Below are positions 36,085-45,036 of a DNA stretch of 64,000 bases, piece by piece. The notes under the pieces are model-generated. The model saw only the letters and a list, made by a program, of their open reading frames with translations. It was not told the DNA's origin and did no database searches. Where the stretch lies: the NCBI GenBank assembly GCA_963422275.1, contig OY729418.1:3596001-3660000 (forward strand), read 5' to 3'. Each line of letters starts with the position of its first letter. Within the stretch, counting starts at the first letter, position 1. Position numbers and translations under genes: made by a program. This DNA comes from G963422275 sp963422275 (lineage in GTDB: Bacteria; Pseudomonadota; Alphaproteobacteria; Rhodobacterales; Rhodobacteraceae).

Positions 36085-37260
36085 ATGTTAGAATTAAGCG
36101 GCAGGATGGAAAGGCTGGGTACGGAGACAGCGTTTGAGGTGCTGGCAAGGGCCGAAGAGATCTCTCGGAATGGACGTGACGTCATCAACCTCGGAATCGG
36201 CCAGCCGGATTTCAAGACTCCGCCCCACATTGTCGAGGCGGCGGTCCGCGCAGTCCGCGACGGTTATCATGGCTACACTCCAGCTCCGGGAATTCCGGAG
36301 TTACGCGAGGCTGTCGCCGAGGACATCGCTCAGCGGCGTGAAGTCGAGGTGGATCCGGCACGGATTGTTATCGTCCCAGGAGGAAAGGTCACGATGTTCT
36401 TCGCCATCCTCATGTTCGGGGAACCAGGCGCCGAAATCATGTACCCGAATCCCGGCTTTCCTATTTACGAGTCAATGATTCAATTCACTGGGGCGAGGGC
36501 GGTTCCTATTCCGTTGCTGGAGGAAAAAGACTTCTCCTTTGATGCCGAGGCGGTAATTGCAAGCATCACCCCAGCCACGCGCCTTATCATCTTGAATACG
36601 CCAGCCAATCCGACCGGCGGGGTGGTGCCGAGGAGCGAGATCGACAGGCTCGTGGATGGTCTGGAACTGCATCGCAATGTGGCAGTGCTGAGCGATGAGA
36701 TTTATTGTCGCATCGTCTACGATGACCGCGAACACAAGACCCTTTTGGCGTATCCAGAAATCGCTGATCGTGTAATTCTGCTCGACGGATGGAGCAAGAC
36801 GTTTGCCATGACAGGCTGGAGACTTGGCTATTCCGTGTGGCCTGCTGCAGTAGCGGAAAAGGCTACACGGCTTGCCGTAAATTGTCACTCTTGCGTTAAT
36901 GCTCCAACGCAGTTTGCTGGAATCGCGGCGCTGCAAGGCCCGCAGGCGGCTGTTAACGAAATGGTTGCCGCGTTTGGCGAGAGGCGTTCGGTGATAGTTG
37001 AGGGACTCAACTCGCTTCCCGGAGTTTCGTGCAGAGTTCCAGGCGGTGCCTTCTACGCTTTCCCAAGTATTGCAGAAACCGGCCTCGACTCTAGAGCCTT
37101 TCAGAATCGCCTGTTAGAAACGGCGGGCGTGGCTACGGTGGCCGGCACAAGTTTCGGTGCATTCGGTGAAGGTTACGTGCGTTTTTCGTATGCGAACAGC
37201 GCAGAGAACATCCGTCGCGCCCTCGATCGCGTGGGCGATTTGCTTGCTAGTAGCAACTGA
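36085..37260 (+). CDS. PLP-dependent class I/II aminotransferase
   Basis: Pyridoxal-phosphate aminotransferase of fold type I, 391 residues, cytoplasmic. Motifs: NLGIGQPDFKTP, GYHGYTPAPGIPELREAVA, NTPANPTGGVVP, SDEIYCRIVYD and the PLP-lysine segment LLDGWSKTFAMTGWRLGY; a C-terminal Arg is in YVRFSYANS. It resembles aspartate/aromatic aminotransferases, but substrate is not certain. GTG 36073 is in frame, yet GAGGA fits ATG 36085 better. It stands alone between IS-rich gaps, breaking the usual serS/nlpD to yajC neighbourhood. Confidence 0.9.
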   Translation: MLELSGRMERLGTETAFEVLARAEEISRNGRDVINLGIGQPDFKTPPHIVEAAVRAVRDGYHGYTPAPGIPELREAVAEDIAQRREVEVDPARIVIVPGGKVTMFFAILMFGEPGAEIMYPNPGFPIYESMIQFTGARAVPIPLLEEKDFSFDAEAVIASITPATRLIILNTPANPTGGVVPRSEIDRLVDGLELHRNVAVLSDEIYCRIVYDDREHKTLLAYPEIADRVILLDGWSKTFAMTGWRLGYSVWPAAVAEKATRLAVNCHSCVNAPTQFAGIAALQGPQAAVNEMVAAFGERRSVIVEGLNSLPGVSCRVPGGAFYAFPSIAETGLDSRAFQNRLLETAGVATVAGTSFGAFGEGYVRFSYANSAENIRRALDRVGDLLASSN

Positions 37261-37414
37261 GGTGCGGACTGAGCTGGCCCGAGTTTGCTTAAATTGCACT
37301 TTCCGTGATGCTGGATTGCCTCTGACGACAACGAAATAATCAGTCGCTGCACCTGTGCCTCCAGCACTCGGCAGATGCAGTGCAAAATACACTCAAAGTG
37401 GAATATACCGGAAC

Positions 37415-38017
37415 TGCTTATGCACTTGGTTCCGGTTTGATCAAGATGCGGCAGGGGTGAGGCTTGGCGCGCAGAGCCTGCAGGAACAGGAACAGAAAGG
37501 CAGCATGGCGATTTCGGCGCTGATTGAAGCGAAAGACGAATTCATCGAGACAGGTCTGGAGGTGCTTGGCGCGCAGCCCGTGGCAGACGCCCCGCGCCCA
37601 GCCCTTGAGGTTGCAGAACGCGGTGTGGGTCCAGGCGAGGGTTTCATGGGCGGGCCTGTCGCCGACGACACGGGGCTGGTGGTGGTCCTGAGGTACCGCG
37701 CTGCAGCCTCTCCAGCCGTCTGTCTTGACGACCGTGGTCGCGGCGGTGTTGCGCACAGCGAAGTTGCCGAGATCCTTGGCGCTGCAGGACCGGACCGTGG
37801 CCAGCCGCAGGCGGGACACCGGAAGTCGTTCGGCCATCGGACGGCGACGAGCCACCGGGCGCAGGCGTCGTCGTCGGGGAACCGGCGCTGGAAGGCGATG
37901 AGGCTGGCGGGGATTTCGGTCATGGGATGGTTCCACGTCAAGAATGTCATGCGAACATTCCATCATCCGACATCCCGAACACAATGCCTTGTATCGCAGG
38001 AACCATGTGCATAAGCA
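37415..38017 (-). mobile_element. IS1595-family (ISXO2-like) element, internally deleted
   Basis: Inverted ends TGCTTATGCAC[T/A]TGGTTCC lie at 37415-37433 and 37999-38017. Just outside are near-identical 10-mers (ATATACCGGA at 37403, ATATACTGGA at 38018) that may be a decayed target duplication. On the minus strand the transposase begins at 37923 (MTEIPASLIAFQRRFPDDDACARW, then zinc-ribbon-like DFRCPACGW) and shifts frame into the C-terminal block WTHTAFCNLKGWARG...HLQTCLDEFVFRFNQRR. The middle, with most catalytic residues, is missing; at ~600 bases it is well below the usual ~1 kb. Confidence 0.8.
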
Positions 38018-38289
38018 ATATACTGGATATTGTTGACCGAGTCCCTCAAGCGTCCGTTCCTGCCCTGCGCGGTCTCAACACCAATTTGATGCAGGCAAGC
38101 ATAAACTGTGGCATTCGGGAATCAGCGCTCGCGGTGGCTAGCTCAAACAATGCTTCCGGCCCGCTTTGGATGCTTTGAGAGAGTAATAAACACAGAGACC
38201 GGTTCAACAATCACATTCTTGCAACGACGTTGCATCGGATATAATGGAAGCTGCAACCGAGGCAGGGTCTCCCAATAAGAGGATATTCA
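38018..38289. other. Upstream region of yajC
   Basis: About 270 bases with no gene. It should contain the promoter of yajC-secD-secF, since the upstream neighbour is an IS. AGAGGA at 38278-38283 is correctly spaced for ATG 38290. No clear -35/-10 pair was identified by eye. Confidence 0.4.
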
Positions 38290-38604
38290 ATGTTGATTAG
38301 CCCCGCGTATGCGCAATCCGCTGGCGGCGGGTTTGCTCTCGCCAACTTGTTACCGCTTGTCCTGATTTTCGTCATCATGTATTTCCTCATGATTAGGCCG
38401 CAGCAACAGAAGGTGAAGAAACACAAGGAAATGGTGTCGGCGCTCAGGCGGGGTGATCATGTTGTCACGCAGGGCGGCTTGATTGGACGGGTATCCAAGG
38501 TCAAGGACGAATCCGAGATCGAGGTGGATTTAGGTGATGTCAAGGTTCGTGTGGTTCGCAATACGGTTGCACAGGTGATTAGCAAGACCGATTCTGGCGA
38601 ATAA
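38290..38604 (+). CDS. yajC: Preprotein translocase accessory subunit YajC
   Basis: YajC, 104 residues, is a small inner-membrane partner of SecDF. After a short periplasmic start (MLISPAYAQSAGGG) comes one membrane helix (LLPLVLIFVIMYFLMIRPQQQKVKKH) with the family RPQQKK-like motif, then the cytoplasmic domain (LRRGDHVVTQGGLIGRVSKV). It lies 32 bases upstream of secD. Confidence 0.96.
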   Translation: MLISPAYAQSAGGGFALANLLPLVLIFVIMYFLMIRPQQQKVKKHKEMVSALRRGDHVVTQGGLIGRVSKVKDESEIEVDLGDVKVRVVRNTVAQVISKTDSGE

Positions 38605-38636
38605 CCCTTCTCTCTTTCATCTCGAGGTTCAGAGCA

Positions 38637-40301
38637 ATGCTTCAGTTTGCGTTTTGGAAACGGGCACTGATAGTCAGCCTGTGTCTCGTAGGGTTAGTGG
38701 CTGCGCTCCCGAACATATTTTATTCACGGGTTGAGCGGCACAACGATGCCACAACCATTGTAGAGTCGGGCCAGGCGGCGTCTCCACAGATACTGGCCGA
38801 TTTGCAGCGTTGGCCCTCGTGGCTACCGTCGGCTCTAGTCAATCTTGGATTAGATTTGCGTGGCGGTGCTCACCTTCTTGTGGAGGTTCGCTTAGAGGAC
38901 GTTTACGCTGAGCGGATTGACGGTTTGTGGCCCGAAGTAAGGGATGTGCTTCGGGATGAGCGTGGTACTGTCGGAACCATTCGAAGGCAGCAGTCACCGC
39001 CCGGCGAGTTGCATGTCAGGATATCAAGGCCTGAGGAAATCAATCGCGCTGTTTCTGTTGTGAGAGACCTTGCCCGGCCCATCGTCAGTCTGGCTGGAAT
39101 TGGCGCAAGCGACATTGAAGTACGCTCCGACGGAGATGTCGTGACAATCAGCCTGACCGAGGAAGAGATGGCCGCAACTGACGAACGAACCATGCGGCAG
39201 TCTCTTGAGATCGTACGTCGGAGAGTCGATGAGATTGGCACACGCGAACCGGTTATCCAGCGCCAAGGGTCTGAGCGCATCATTGTTCAGGTTCCTGGCA
39301 TCGGGTCCGCCGAGGAGTTGAAGGCGCTTCTTGGAACCACGGCCCGCCTTACGTTCCACCATTATGTGGGTGTTACAGCGAACGGGACGGCAAGACCTGG
39401 GGTAGGCAATGTGATCTACCCTGCGCTGGATGATCCCAATCAATTCTATATTCTCGATAAGGTCCCGGTCATTTCGGGCGAAGACTTGGTTGATGCGCAA
39501 CCGGATTTTGACGAGAATGGCATCCCAGCAGTGTCGTTCCGGCTAAACCCTTCAGGCGCGAGGCGGTTTGGAGATTATACGGCGGCGAACGTTGGCTCTT
39601 TATTTGCCATCGCTTTGGATGAAGAGGTTGTCTCGGCACCCACGATCCGGCAGCACATTCCTGGAGGTTCCGGGATTATAACCGGCAGATTCACGCCCGA
39701 AGAGGCAACGCAGCTGGCAGTGTTGCTCAGGGCTGGGGCCCTGCCTGCAGAGATGACTGTTCTTGAGGAACGAACCGTTGGTCCCGACCTAGGCCAAGAC
39801 TCGATCGATGCTGGAAAAGTCGCATGCCTGATCGCATTCTTTGCCGTGCTTGCTTTCATGGTCGCGAGCTACGGCTTGTTCGGGATATTTGCGAATGTCG
39901 CATTGCTCATGAATTTGGCTCTAATCTTTGGGTTGCTTTCAGCCGTGGGCGCGACGCTGACCTTGCCTGGTATTGCTGGCATAGTGCTCACAATCGGCAT
40001 GGCAGTTGATGCCAATGTACTCATCTTCGAGCGAATTCGCGAAGAAATCAGGACAGCGCGAGGACCGGCCCGGGCAATAGAGCAGGGTTACACCAAGGCA
40101 ATTCCCGCCATACTGGACGCGAATGTCACGACGTTGATCGCCGCCGTAATCCTGTTTGCAATGGGTTCCGGTCCCGTGCGCGGTTTTTCGGTTACACTTG
40201 GCCTTGGAATCTTGACCTCGGTGTTCACGGCAATTTACCTGACTAGGCTGCTAATCGTCGTATGGTTCACATGGCGTCGACCGAAATCGATCAGCGTCTA
40301 G
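38637..40301 (+). CDS. secD: Protein translocase subunit SecD
   Basis: SecD, 554 residues, uses the proton gradient to help complete Sec export. One N-terminal helix precedes the periplasmic domain (NLGLDLRGGAHLLVEV, the D1 motif); after the P1 region come the six-helix RND-like core with ERTVGPDLGQDSIDAG, TLPGIAGIVLTIGMAVDANVLIFERIREE and a C-terminal GPVRGFSVTLGLGI. Length is standard. It ends 10 bases before secF. Confidence 0.97.
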   Translation: MLQFAFWKRALIVSLCLVGLVAALPNIFYSRVERHNDATTIVESGQAASPQILADLQRWPSWLPSALVNLGLDLRGGAHLLVEVRLEDVYAERIDGLWPEVRDVLRDERGTVGTIRRQQSPPGELHVRISRPEEINRAVSVVRDLARPIVSLAGIGASDIEVRSDGDVVTISLTEEEMAATDERTMRQSLEIVRRRVDEIGTREPVIQRQGSERIIVQVPGIGSAEELKALLGTTARLTFHHYVGVTANGTARPGVGNVIYPALDDPNQFYILDKVPVISGEDLVDAQPDFDENGIPAVSFRLNPSGARRFGDYTAANVGSLFAIALDEEVVSAPTIRQHIPGGSGIITGRFTPEEATQLAVLLRAGALPAEMTVLEERTVGPDLGQDSIDAGKVACLIAFFAVLAFMVASYGLFGIFANVALLMNLALIFGLLSAVGATLTLPGIAGIVLTIGMAVDANVLIFERIREEIRTARGPARAIEQGYTKAIPAILDANVTTLIAAVILFAMGSGPVRGFSVTLGLGILTSVFTAIYLTRLLIVVWFTWRRPKSISV

Positions 40302-40311
40302 GGGAAAACAG

Positions 40312-41280
40312 ATGCACCTGAAGCTTGTGCCCGATCAGACTAAACTGGACTTCTTCCGGTACAGCCGACTGACATTGGGTGCATCGATTGCGGGGTTCGT
40401 CGTGTCCATTGCCCTTGTGCTGGTTTTCGGCCTGAATTTTGGGATCGACTTCAAGGGTGGAACAACAATTCGGACAGAAAGCACCAGCCCAGTCGACGTC
40501 GGAGAGTACAGGGGTGCCGTCTCCCCGCTCGGATTGGGAGATGTTACTATCACTGAAGTCTTCGATCCGGCCTTCTCACCTGAGGAGAACGTTGCAATGA
40601 TCAGGATCGAGGCGCAGGAAGGTGATGAAGCCGTTGCGGCAGCGACTGTGATTTCGATCCAGGACGCGTTGCGAAGCGTGGACCCCGATATGGTATTTCC
40701 CTTGGTCGAGAGCGTCGGGCCGAAAGTTTCTGGGGAGCTAATTCGAAAAGCGGTGATTGCGGTGCTTCTCGCGATCGGAGCGGTTCTGTTCTATATCTGG
40801 GTGCGCTTTGAATGGCAGTTTTCCCTTGGCGCCGTCGCGGCTCTGGTGCACGATGTAGTTCTTACGCTCGGCGTTTTCAGTGCATTGCAGATTCAGTTTG
40901 GCTTGCCGATCATTGCTGCTCTCCTGACCATTGTGGGCTACTCTCTTAATGACACTGTCGTCGTGTTCGACCGGGTTCGCGAAAACCTTCGAAAGTTCAA
41001 GCGGCCAGAGCTCGCAGAGGTGCTTAATCTTTCGATCAACGATACCTTGTCTAGGACAGTGGTGACATCTGTAACAACATTGATCGCGTTGCTAGCTCTC
41101 TACGTGTTTGGAGGCGACGTGATCCGCGGTTTCGTCTTTGCCATGATCTGGGGGATCGTGATCGGAACCTATTCATCGGTCTTTGTTGCAACCAACGTCC
41201 TGCTTTATCTTGGAGTCAAGCGGGATTGGTCCAAACCGAATTCTGGGGTTGGAACCCAATTCGCATCTGGTGATCAATGA
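40312..41280 (+). CDS. secF: Protein translocase subunit SecF
   Basis: SecF, 322 residues, forms a complex with SecD and YajC. Visible are FGLNFGIDFKGGTTIRTES (first periplasmic motif), VGPKVSGELIRKAVIAVL, TIVGYSLNDTVVVFDRVREN and RTVVTSVTTLIALLALYVFGG. The stop overlaps the start of a TauE/SafE permease (ATGA), an unusual addition to this operon. Confidence 0.97.
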   Translation: MHLKLVPDQTKLDFFRYSRLTLGASIAGFVVSIALVLVFGLNFGIDFKGGTTIRTESTSPVDVGEYRGAVSPLGLGDVTITEVFDPAFSPEENVAMIRIEAQEGDEAVAAATVISIQDALRSVDPDMVFPLVESVGPKVSGELIRKAVIAVLLAIGAVLFYIWVRFEWQFSLGAVAALVHDVVLTLGVFSALQIQFGLPIIAALLTIVGYSLNDTVVVFDRVRENLRKFKRPELAEVLNLSINDTLSRTVVTSVTTLIALLALYVFGGDVIRGFVFAMIWGIVIGTYSSVFVATNVLLYLGVKRDWSKPNSGVGTQFASGDQ

Positions 41281-42053
41281 CAGATGCGCTGCTCGATGTT
41301 GCATCGAGCATACAACAAACGCTCCCCATCAATGATCTGGTTTGGCTGGTGCTCGGCTCCGTGATTGCTGGGCTTGTCCGTGGATTCTCAGGTTTCGGGA
41401 CGGCGATGGCCTTTCTTCCATTTGCTGGGGCCGTACTGCCGCCGGTTTGGGCGCTCACGGTGCTGGTCGTGATGGACATTGTCGGCCCGCTTTTCTTTAC
41501 TCCCCGAACGATGAAGTCTGCTAATCTTAAAGAGGTCGTTCGTCTGGGGATCGGCTCGCTCGTGGCATTGCCGGTGGGCGTAGCTGTTCTTGTGATGCTT
41601 CCGGACAACATTTTTCGGTATGCTGTTTCATCGCTCACGCTTCTGCTCTTGCTGCTGTTGATTTTGGGAGTGCGATATCGAGGAGAACTAACGAAGCCCC
41701 TAGTTTACATGACAGGCGGCCTTGGGGGATTTCTCGCGGGAGCTGTAGGCCTGCCGGGCCCGCCTGTAATTATGCTGTACTTGGCGAGCAGGCTTCCGGT
41801 GGCAGGCACCCGCGCCAACATTTTCCTTTTCCTGATTATTGCCGATATCCAGCTGCTAGCGGTGTTTGGATTCCGGAATGTCCTCGACATTGAGGCCGCG
41901 CTGATGGGAGTTGGCTTGGCGTTGCCGTATCTTATGGCAATCGCGATCGGATCTCGGTTCTTCAGACCTGAAAGCGAAACTTCGTACCGCGCTGTGGCCT
42001 ATCTGATCATCGCTGGATCCGCCATAGCCGGGGCTCCGCTGTTTGACAGCTGA
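41277..42053 (+). CDS. TauE/SafE-family membrane protein (putative anion exporter)
   Basis: Membrane protein of 258 residues with about eight hydrophobic segments, family TauE/SafE (DUF81), whose members move sulfite, sulfoacetate or similar anions. GLVRGFSGFGTAMAFLPF near the start and GLGGFLAGAVGLPGPPVIMLYLAS in the second half are the internal-repeat motifs of the family. It overlaps secF by four bases and precedes a truncated Mth938-type gene by eight bases, so it sits between two genes often adjacent in relatives. Substrate unknown. Confidence 0.88.
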   Translation: MTDALLDVASSIQQTLPINDLVWLVLGSVIAGLVRGFSGFGTAMAFLPFAGAVLPPVWALTVLVVMDIVGPLFFTPRTMKSANLKEVVRLGIGSLVALPVGVAVLVMLPDNIFRYAVSSLTLLLLLLLILGVRYRGELTKPLVYMTGGLGGFLAGAVGLPGPPVIMLYLASRLPVAGTRANIFLFLIIADIQLLAVFGFRNVLDIEAALMGVGLALPYLMAIAIGSRFFRPESETSYRAVAYLIIAGSAIAGAPLFDS

Positions 42054-42061
42054 GGTGGGCG

Positions 42062-42190
42062 ATGAGAGTTCGAGAAATGGTCTATCGCTCAACGCCGCCG
42101 ATCGACAGCTACGGGTTGGGTTGCTTCAGGATCAGCGGGGAAACAATCAACGGGCCTGTCCTGATTCTGCCGGGCGCGTTTGGATTATAG
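42062..42190 (+). pseudogene. Mth938/NDUFAF3-like domain gene, 5' remnant cut by IS
   Basis: A 42-codon frame from ATG 42062 reads MVYRSTPPIDSYGLGCFRIS, then GETINGPVLILPG, and stops at 42188-42190. This matches the first third of Mth938-like (DUF498) proteins, which in Alphaproteobacteria are usually ~120 residues and often lie just after secF. The family-like sequence ends about 16 bases before the IS5-group element at 42207, and I find no C-terminal part beyond the IS block. It is too short to appear in standard gene calls. Confidence 0.75.
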
Positions 42191-42206
42191 AGTGATCTCG
42201 ATGATC

Positions 42207-42976
42207 CTAAGGAATCTCTGAATATAGCCTGATATGTGGGCGCGGCATTGTACATCAGGGGAGGGGTGCCCGCTGTCTTGCGCCACACCTTTCTTTTGGG
42301 GGATCACGACATGCAGCGTCTTCGGCAATTGACCTTTGCCAGCCTTGAATGCGACCGCAAGAAGCGCCGCGAAATCTTTCCGGAGCGGATGGACAGCCTG
42401 ATCCCTTGGGCGCACCTGGCCGAGCGGGGAGTCCTGCTGAAGGAGGGGAGCATCGTCGTCGTCGCCATCATCTCGGCGCCGTCGTCGACCGGGAACGAGA
42501 GCAACGTCGCGACCTGACGCCTTCGGGTCGGCTTCTGCACGGCGAGAAGCAACCGGTCCGGGCTGACGCCGGATATCGCGGGATCGGGAAGTGGGTGGAG
42601 AACGCGTATTGCAAGGTATCGCGGCACATTGCCATGAACCCCGGCAGGCACCGGGCTCTGGCGGAGACGGCGAAGGCCAGGGTGCGGGTGTTTGGCCATG
42701 ACAAGGTGCGCTATCGAGGGCTGGAGAGGAACGTGCAACGGCTTGCGCTGCTTCTGGGCTTCTCGAACCTGATGATTGCCCAACCGCACTTGCAATGACA
42801 CGGGAGAAGCGTGTCCGGAATCTGCCGGACCGGCTCTGAGGGGGCTAAAACGGTGGTAATTCCGCCTCGAAAACGCGCATTTGGGGCTTCCGGACCACGG
42901 GAAACTGACCGGCGCAGCCAGGAAGGACAACTCCGGCAACCAAGCCATAAAACTCTCCAAATCAGAGGTTTCCTAG
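42207..42976 (+). mobile_element. IS5-group element, internally deleted (copy b)
   Basis: About 770 bases, 5' end CTAAGGAATCTCTGAATA and 3' end (reverse strand) CTAGGAAACCTCTGATTTGG. The transposase starts at 42311 (MQRLRQLTFASLECDRKK) but jumps from SLIPWA to HLAERGVLLKEGS (about 100 codons lost), then from NESNV to DLTPSGRLLHGE, where it is also frameshifted, and again before VFGHDKVRYRGLERN. The C-terminal FSNLMIAQPHLQ is retained. Both ends are kept, so it could in principle be moved by a full-length relative. It truncates the Mth938-type gene. Confidence 0.8.
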
Positions 42977-43821
42977 ATAGTGTCGTCATGAAATGCCAAC
43001 CCAGAGCGCCAGACACCGGATCTGCACCGCGGCAAGAAACGATGCGGCATTCCTGGCGTATCGCGTGGCGATCCCACGCCAGCGCTTGAGCCACGGAAAG
43101 GCGTTCTCCACCAAATGCCGGTGCCGGCAGAGATCGACATCATGCGCTCTGGGGCGCTTGCGGTTGCGCTTCGGTGGAACCGCTGGAATGACTTCATGCT
43201 CCTCGCAACAAGACAGGATGGCATTTGTGTCACAGGCCTTGTCCGCCAACAAGCGCTCGGCATCCATCCCTTCAATCAGCTCGACCGCTTGACGGCAATC
43301 TGCTGCCGTCCCCTCGGTCGCCAACACCCGCACCGGCATCCCATGCGCGTCCACAGCCAGATGCAGCTTCGCGTTCAGCCCCCTTTTGCGCGACCCATCG
43401 CCTGATTGCCACCGATCGCACCGCTCGCAGGGGGATGCACCTTGAGATGACTGGCGTCAATCATCAGCCACTTGCAGTCCGGCTCATCCACCAGACGCTC
43501 CGGCAACGCCCCCCAGAGCCCCTTGTCCCGCCAGCGACAGAACCGGCGATGGGTGTTTTTCCAGTCTCCGCAGTCTGGCGGCAAATCACGCCAGGGAGCG
43601 CCGGTGCGAAGAACCCGGAAGATCGCATTGATGAACCGACGATTGTCCTGCGCCACTCCACCCCAACTTCCCGCTCGGCCAGGCAGATGAGGCTCCAGCA
43701 ACAGCCAGACCCGGTCCGAAATGTCATGACGCCGATGAGCCATTCCCATGAGCCGCCTCCAAGAATCATCAAGTGAGTTCGACAGACAATGCAGATAAAC
43801 AGCACTCATGACGACACTATC
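42976..43821 (-). mobile_element. IS427-group IS5-family element, apparently intact
   Basis: Bounded by perfect 16-bp inverted repeats GATAGTGTCGTCATGA (42976-42991 and 43806-43821) and flanked by TA on both sides (42974-42975, 43822-43823), the 2-bp duplication typical of this group. The transposase is encoded on the minus strand in two overlapping frames. The element starts exactly at the 3' end of IS5 copy b. A second terminal repeat sequence (GACGACACTATCTA, 43829-43842) lies just outside, suggesting an earlier copy or rearranged end at the same spot. About 300 bases are shared with the 35.1 kb fragment. Confidence 0.9.
42986..43749 (-). CDS. IS427-group transposase, two frames joined by -1 frameshift
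   Basis: DDE transposase of ~254 residues if both frames are joined. OrfA starts at ATG 43749 (GGAGG five bases upstream; MGMAHRRHDISDRVW) and stops at 43375-43377. Near its end, A-AAA-GGG (minus strand, 43381-43387) is a plausible slippery site; a -1 shift there gives LNAKLHLAVDAHGMPVRVLA and runs to 42986. The catalytic triad can be placed: Asp in WLMIDAS (OrfA), Asp in LLADKACDTNA and Glu in HLVENAFPWLKRWR (OrfB). Intact motifs and ends suggest it may still be active. Confidence 0.82.
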
Positions 43822-43845
43822 TAATTTGACGACACTATCTAATTC

Positions 43846-44285
43846 AATACATGCAAATGCGACTCCTTCGGGCAGCAGGACTTGCAAACTGCTGCTTCAC
43901 GAGGGCGGGCGCGTTCATGGCAATCGTTTTCAATTTCTGTTTGGGGGCGGTTTGTGACAGTTTGACAACGGCGTGCTTCCGTTATCGCCTGACCCTTGGT
44001 CTCGCGCGTTGCCGCGGCCTTTCTGATCGTCGCAGAACTTCGCCACGAAAGCGGGTGCAGGGGGACTGAATTGCGCGACGAATAGACAGGAGAACGGGAC
44101 GCATGGCGTTGGCTGCGCCTGGGGTCCCGGCTCCTTGAAGAGAAACAGGAAAATCCTGTGTGATGCCTGCCTCTACATTGTTGCTTGCAGGTACATTGTG
44201 CCACCGGTGGGAAAGGGAAAACCGGAATTTTAAAAGCGATTGCCTTGGCGCGCGCTGCGACCGCCTTGCTCCCGTTGCCCGCAAT
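43846..44285. repeat. ISAs1-like relics upstream of sodB, copies 2 and 3
   Basis: No intact gene. On the minus strand 43919-43950 reads CCGCCCCCAAACAGAAATTG followed by AAAACGATTGCC, matching the relic tail upstream of tatA. On the plus strand 44173-44251 has TACATTGTTGCTTGCAGG, then GGGAAAACCGG and AAAGCGATTGCCTTGGC, a second diverged copy in the opposite direction. Together they suggest two decayed copies of the same ISAs1-like 3' end. The promoter of sodB must lie at the right of this region or after it. Confidence 0.5.
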
Positions 44286-44366
44286 TGCTAAAGTTTGAAA
44301 GAGCGAGAATCCAATTTTCGCTGACCAAATAGGCTTTTTCTGAAAACAACAAGCAAGGACTGAGAC

Positions 44367-44975
44367 ATGTCATTTGAACTTCCTGACCTACCATACGCCC
44401 ATGACGCCTTGGCAGATTCGGGCATGTCGCGAGAGACATTGGAATTCCATCATGACCTCCATCACAAGGCCTATGTGGACAACGGCAGCAAGCTGGTCGC
44501 TGGAACCGAATGGGAAGGCAAACCCCTCGAGGATATCATCAAGGGCACATACAGTGCAGGATCGGTTGTTCAGAACGGGATTTTCAACAACGCATCGCAG
44601 CACTGGAATCATTGCCAGTTCTGGAAAATGATGGGTCCAAGCCTAGTTTCTATGCCTTCCGAACTGGAAGCAAGGATTACTGACGCTTTCGGATCAGTCG
44701 ACGAGTTCAAGGCGCAGTTTTCGGCCGCCGGAGCTAGCCAGTTTGGCTCCGGTTGGTGCTGGCTTGTCGCAGAGGGGGATGGATCTCTGAAAGTGACCAA
44801 GACCGCGAACGGCGTGAATCCACTTTGTTTCGGCCAGACGGCCCTCCTTGCCTGCGACGTGTGGGAGCACTCGTATTACATTGACTTCAGAAACAAGCGC
44901 CCTGCCTACCTCGCGAATTTTCTCAACAACCTGGTTAACTGGGAAGACGTTGCCGTTCGCTTGGCAGGCATCTGA
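44367..44975 (+). CDS. sodB: Superoxide dismutase, Fe type
   Basis: Converts superoxide to H2O2 and O2 with an iron or manganese centre; 202 residues. Metal ligands: His in LEFHHDLHHKAYV, His in NNASQHWNHCQFW, and Asp and His in CDVWEHSYYIDF. The NNASQ/WNH context with the Gln is closer to iron than manganese enzymes; a cambialistic enzyme is possible. No signal peptide, so it is cytoplasmic. ATG 44367 has AAGGA upstream. Confidence 0.95.
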   Translation: MSFELPDLPYAHDALADSGMSRETLEFHHDLHHKAYVDNGSKLVAGTEWEGKPLEDIIKGTYSAGSVVQNGIFNNASQHWNHCQFWKMMGPSLVSMPSELEARITDAFGSVDEFKAQFSAAGASQFGSGWCWLVAEGDGSLKVTKTANGVNPLCFGQTALLACDVWEHSYYIDFRNKRPAYLANFLNNLVNWEDVAVRLAGI

Positions 44976-45036
44976 ACGGAAGATTCGTCAGCAGCTTCAA
45001 ATGTAGCGGGTTCCTCCGTAAGGCGGTGCCCGGCTT

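Noticed and set aside
37355..38014. A 219-codon plus-strand frame over the IS1595 relic
   Set aside because: It is antisense to recognisable transposase segments and crosses both inverted ends.
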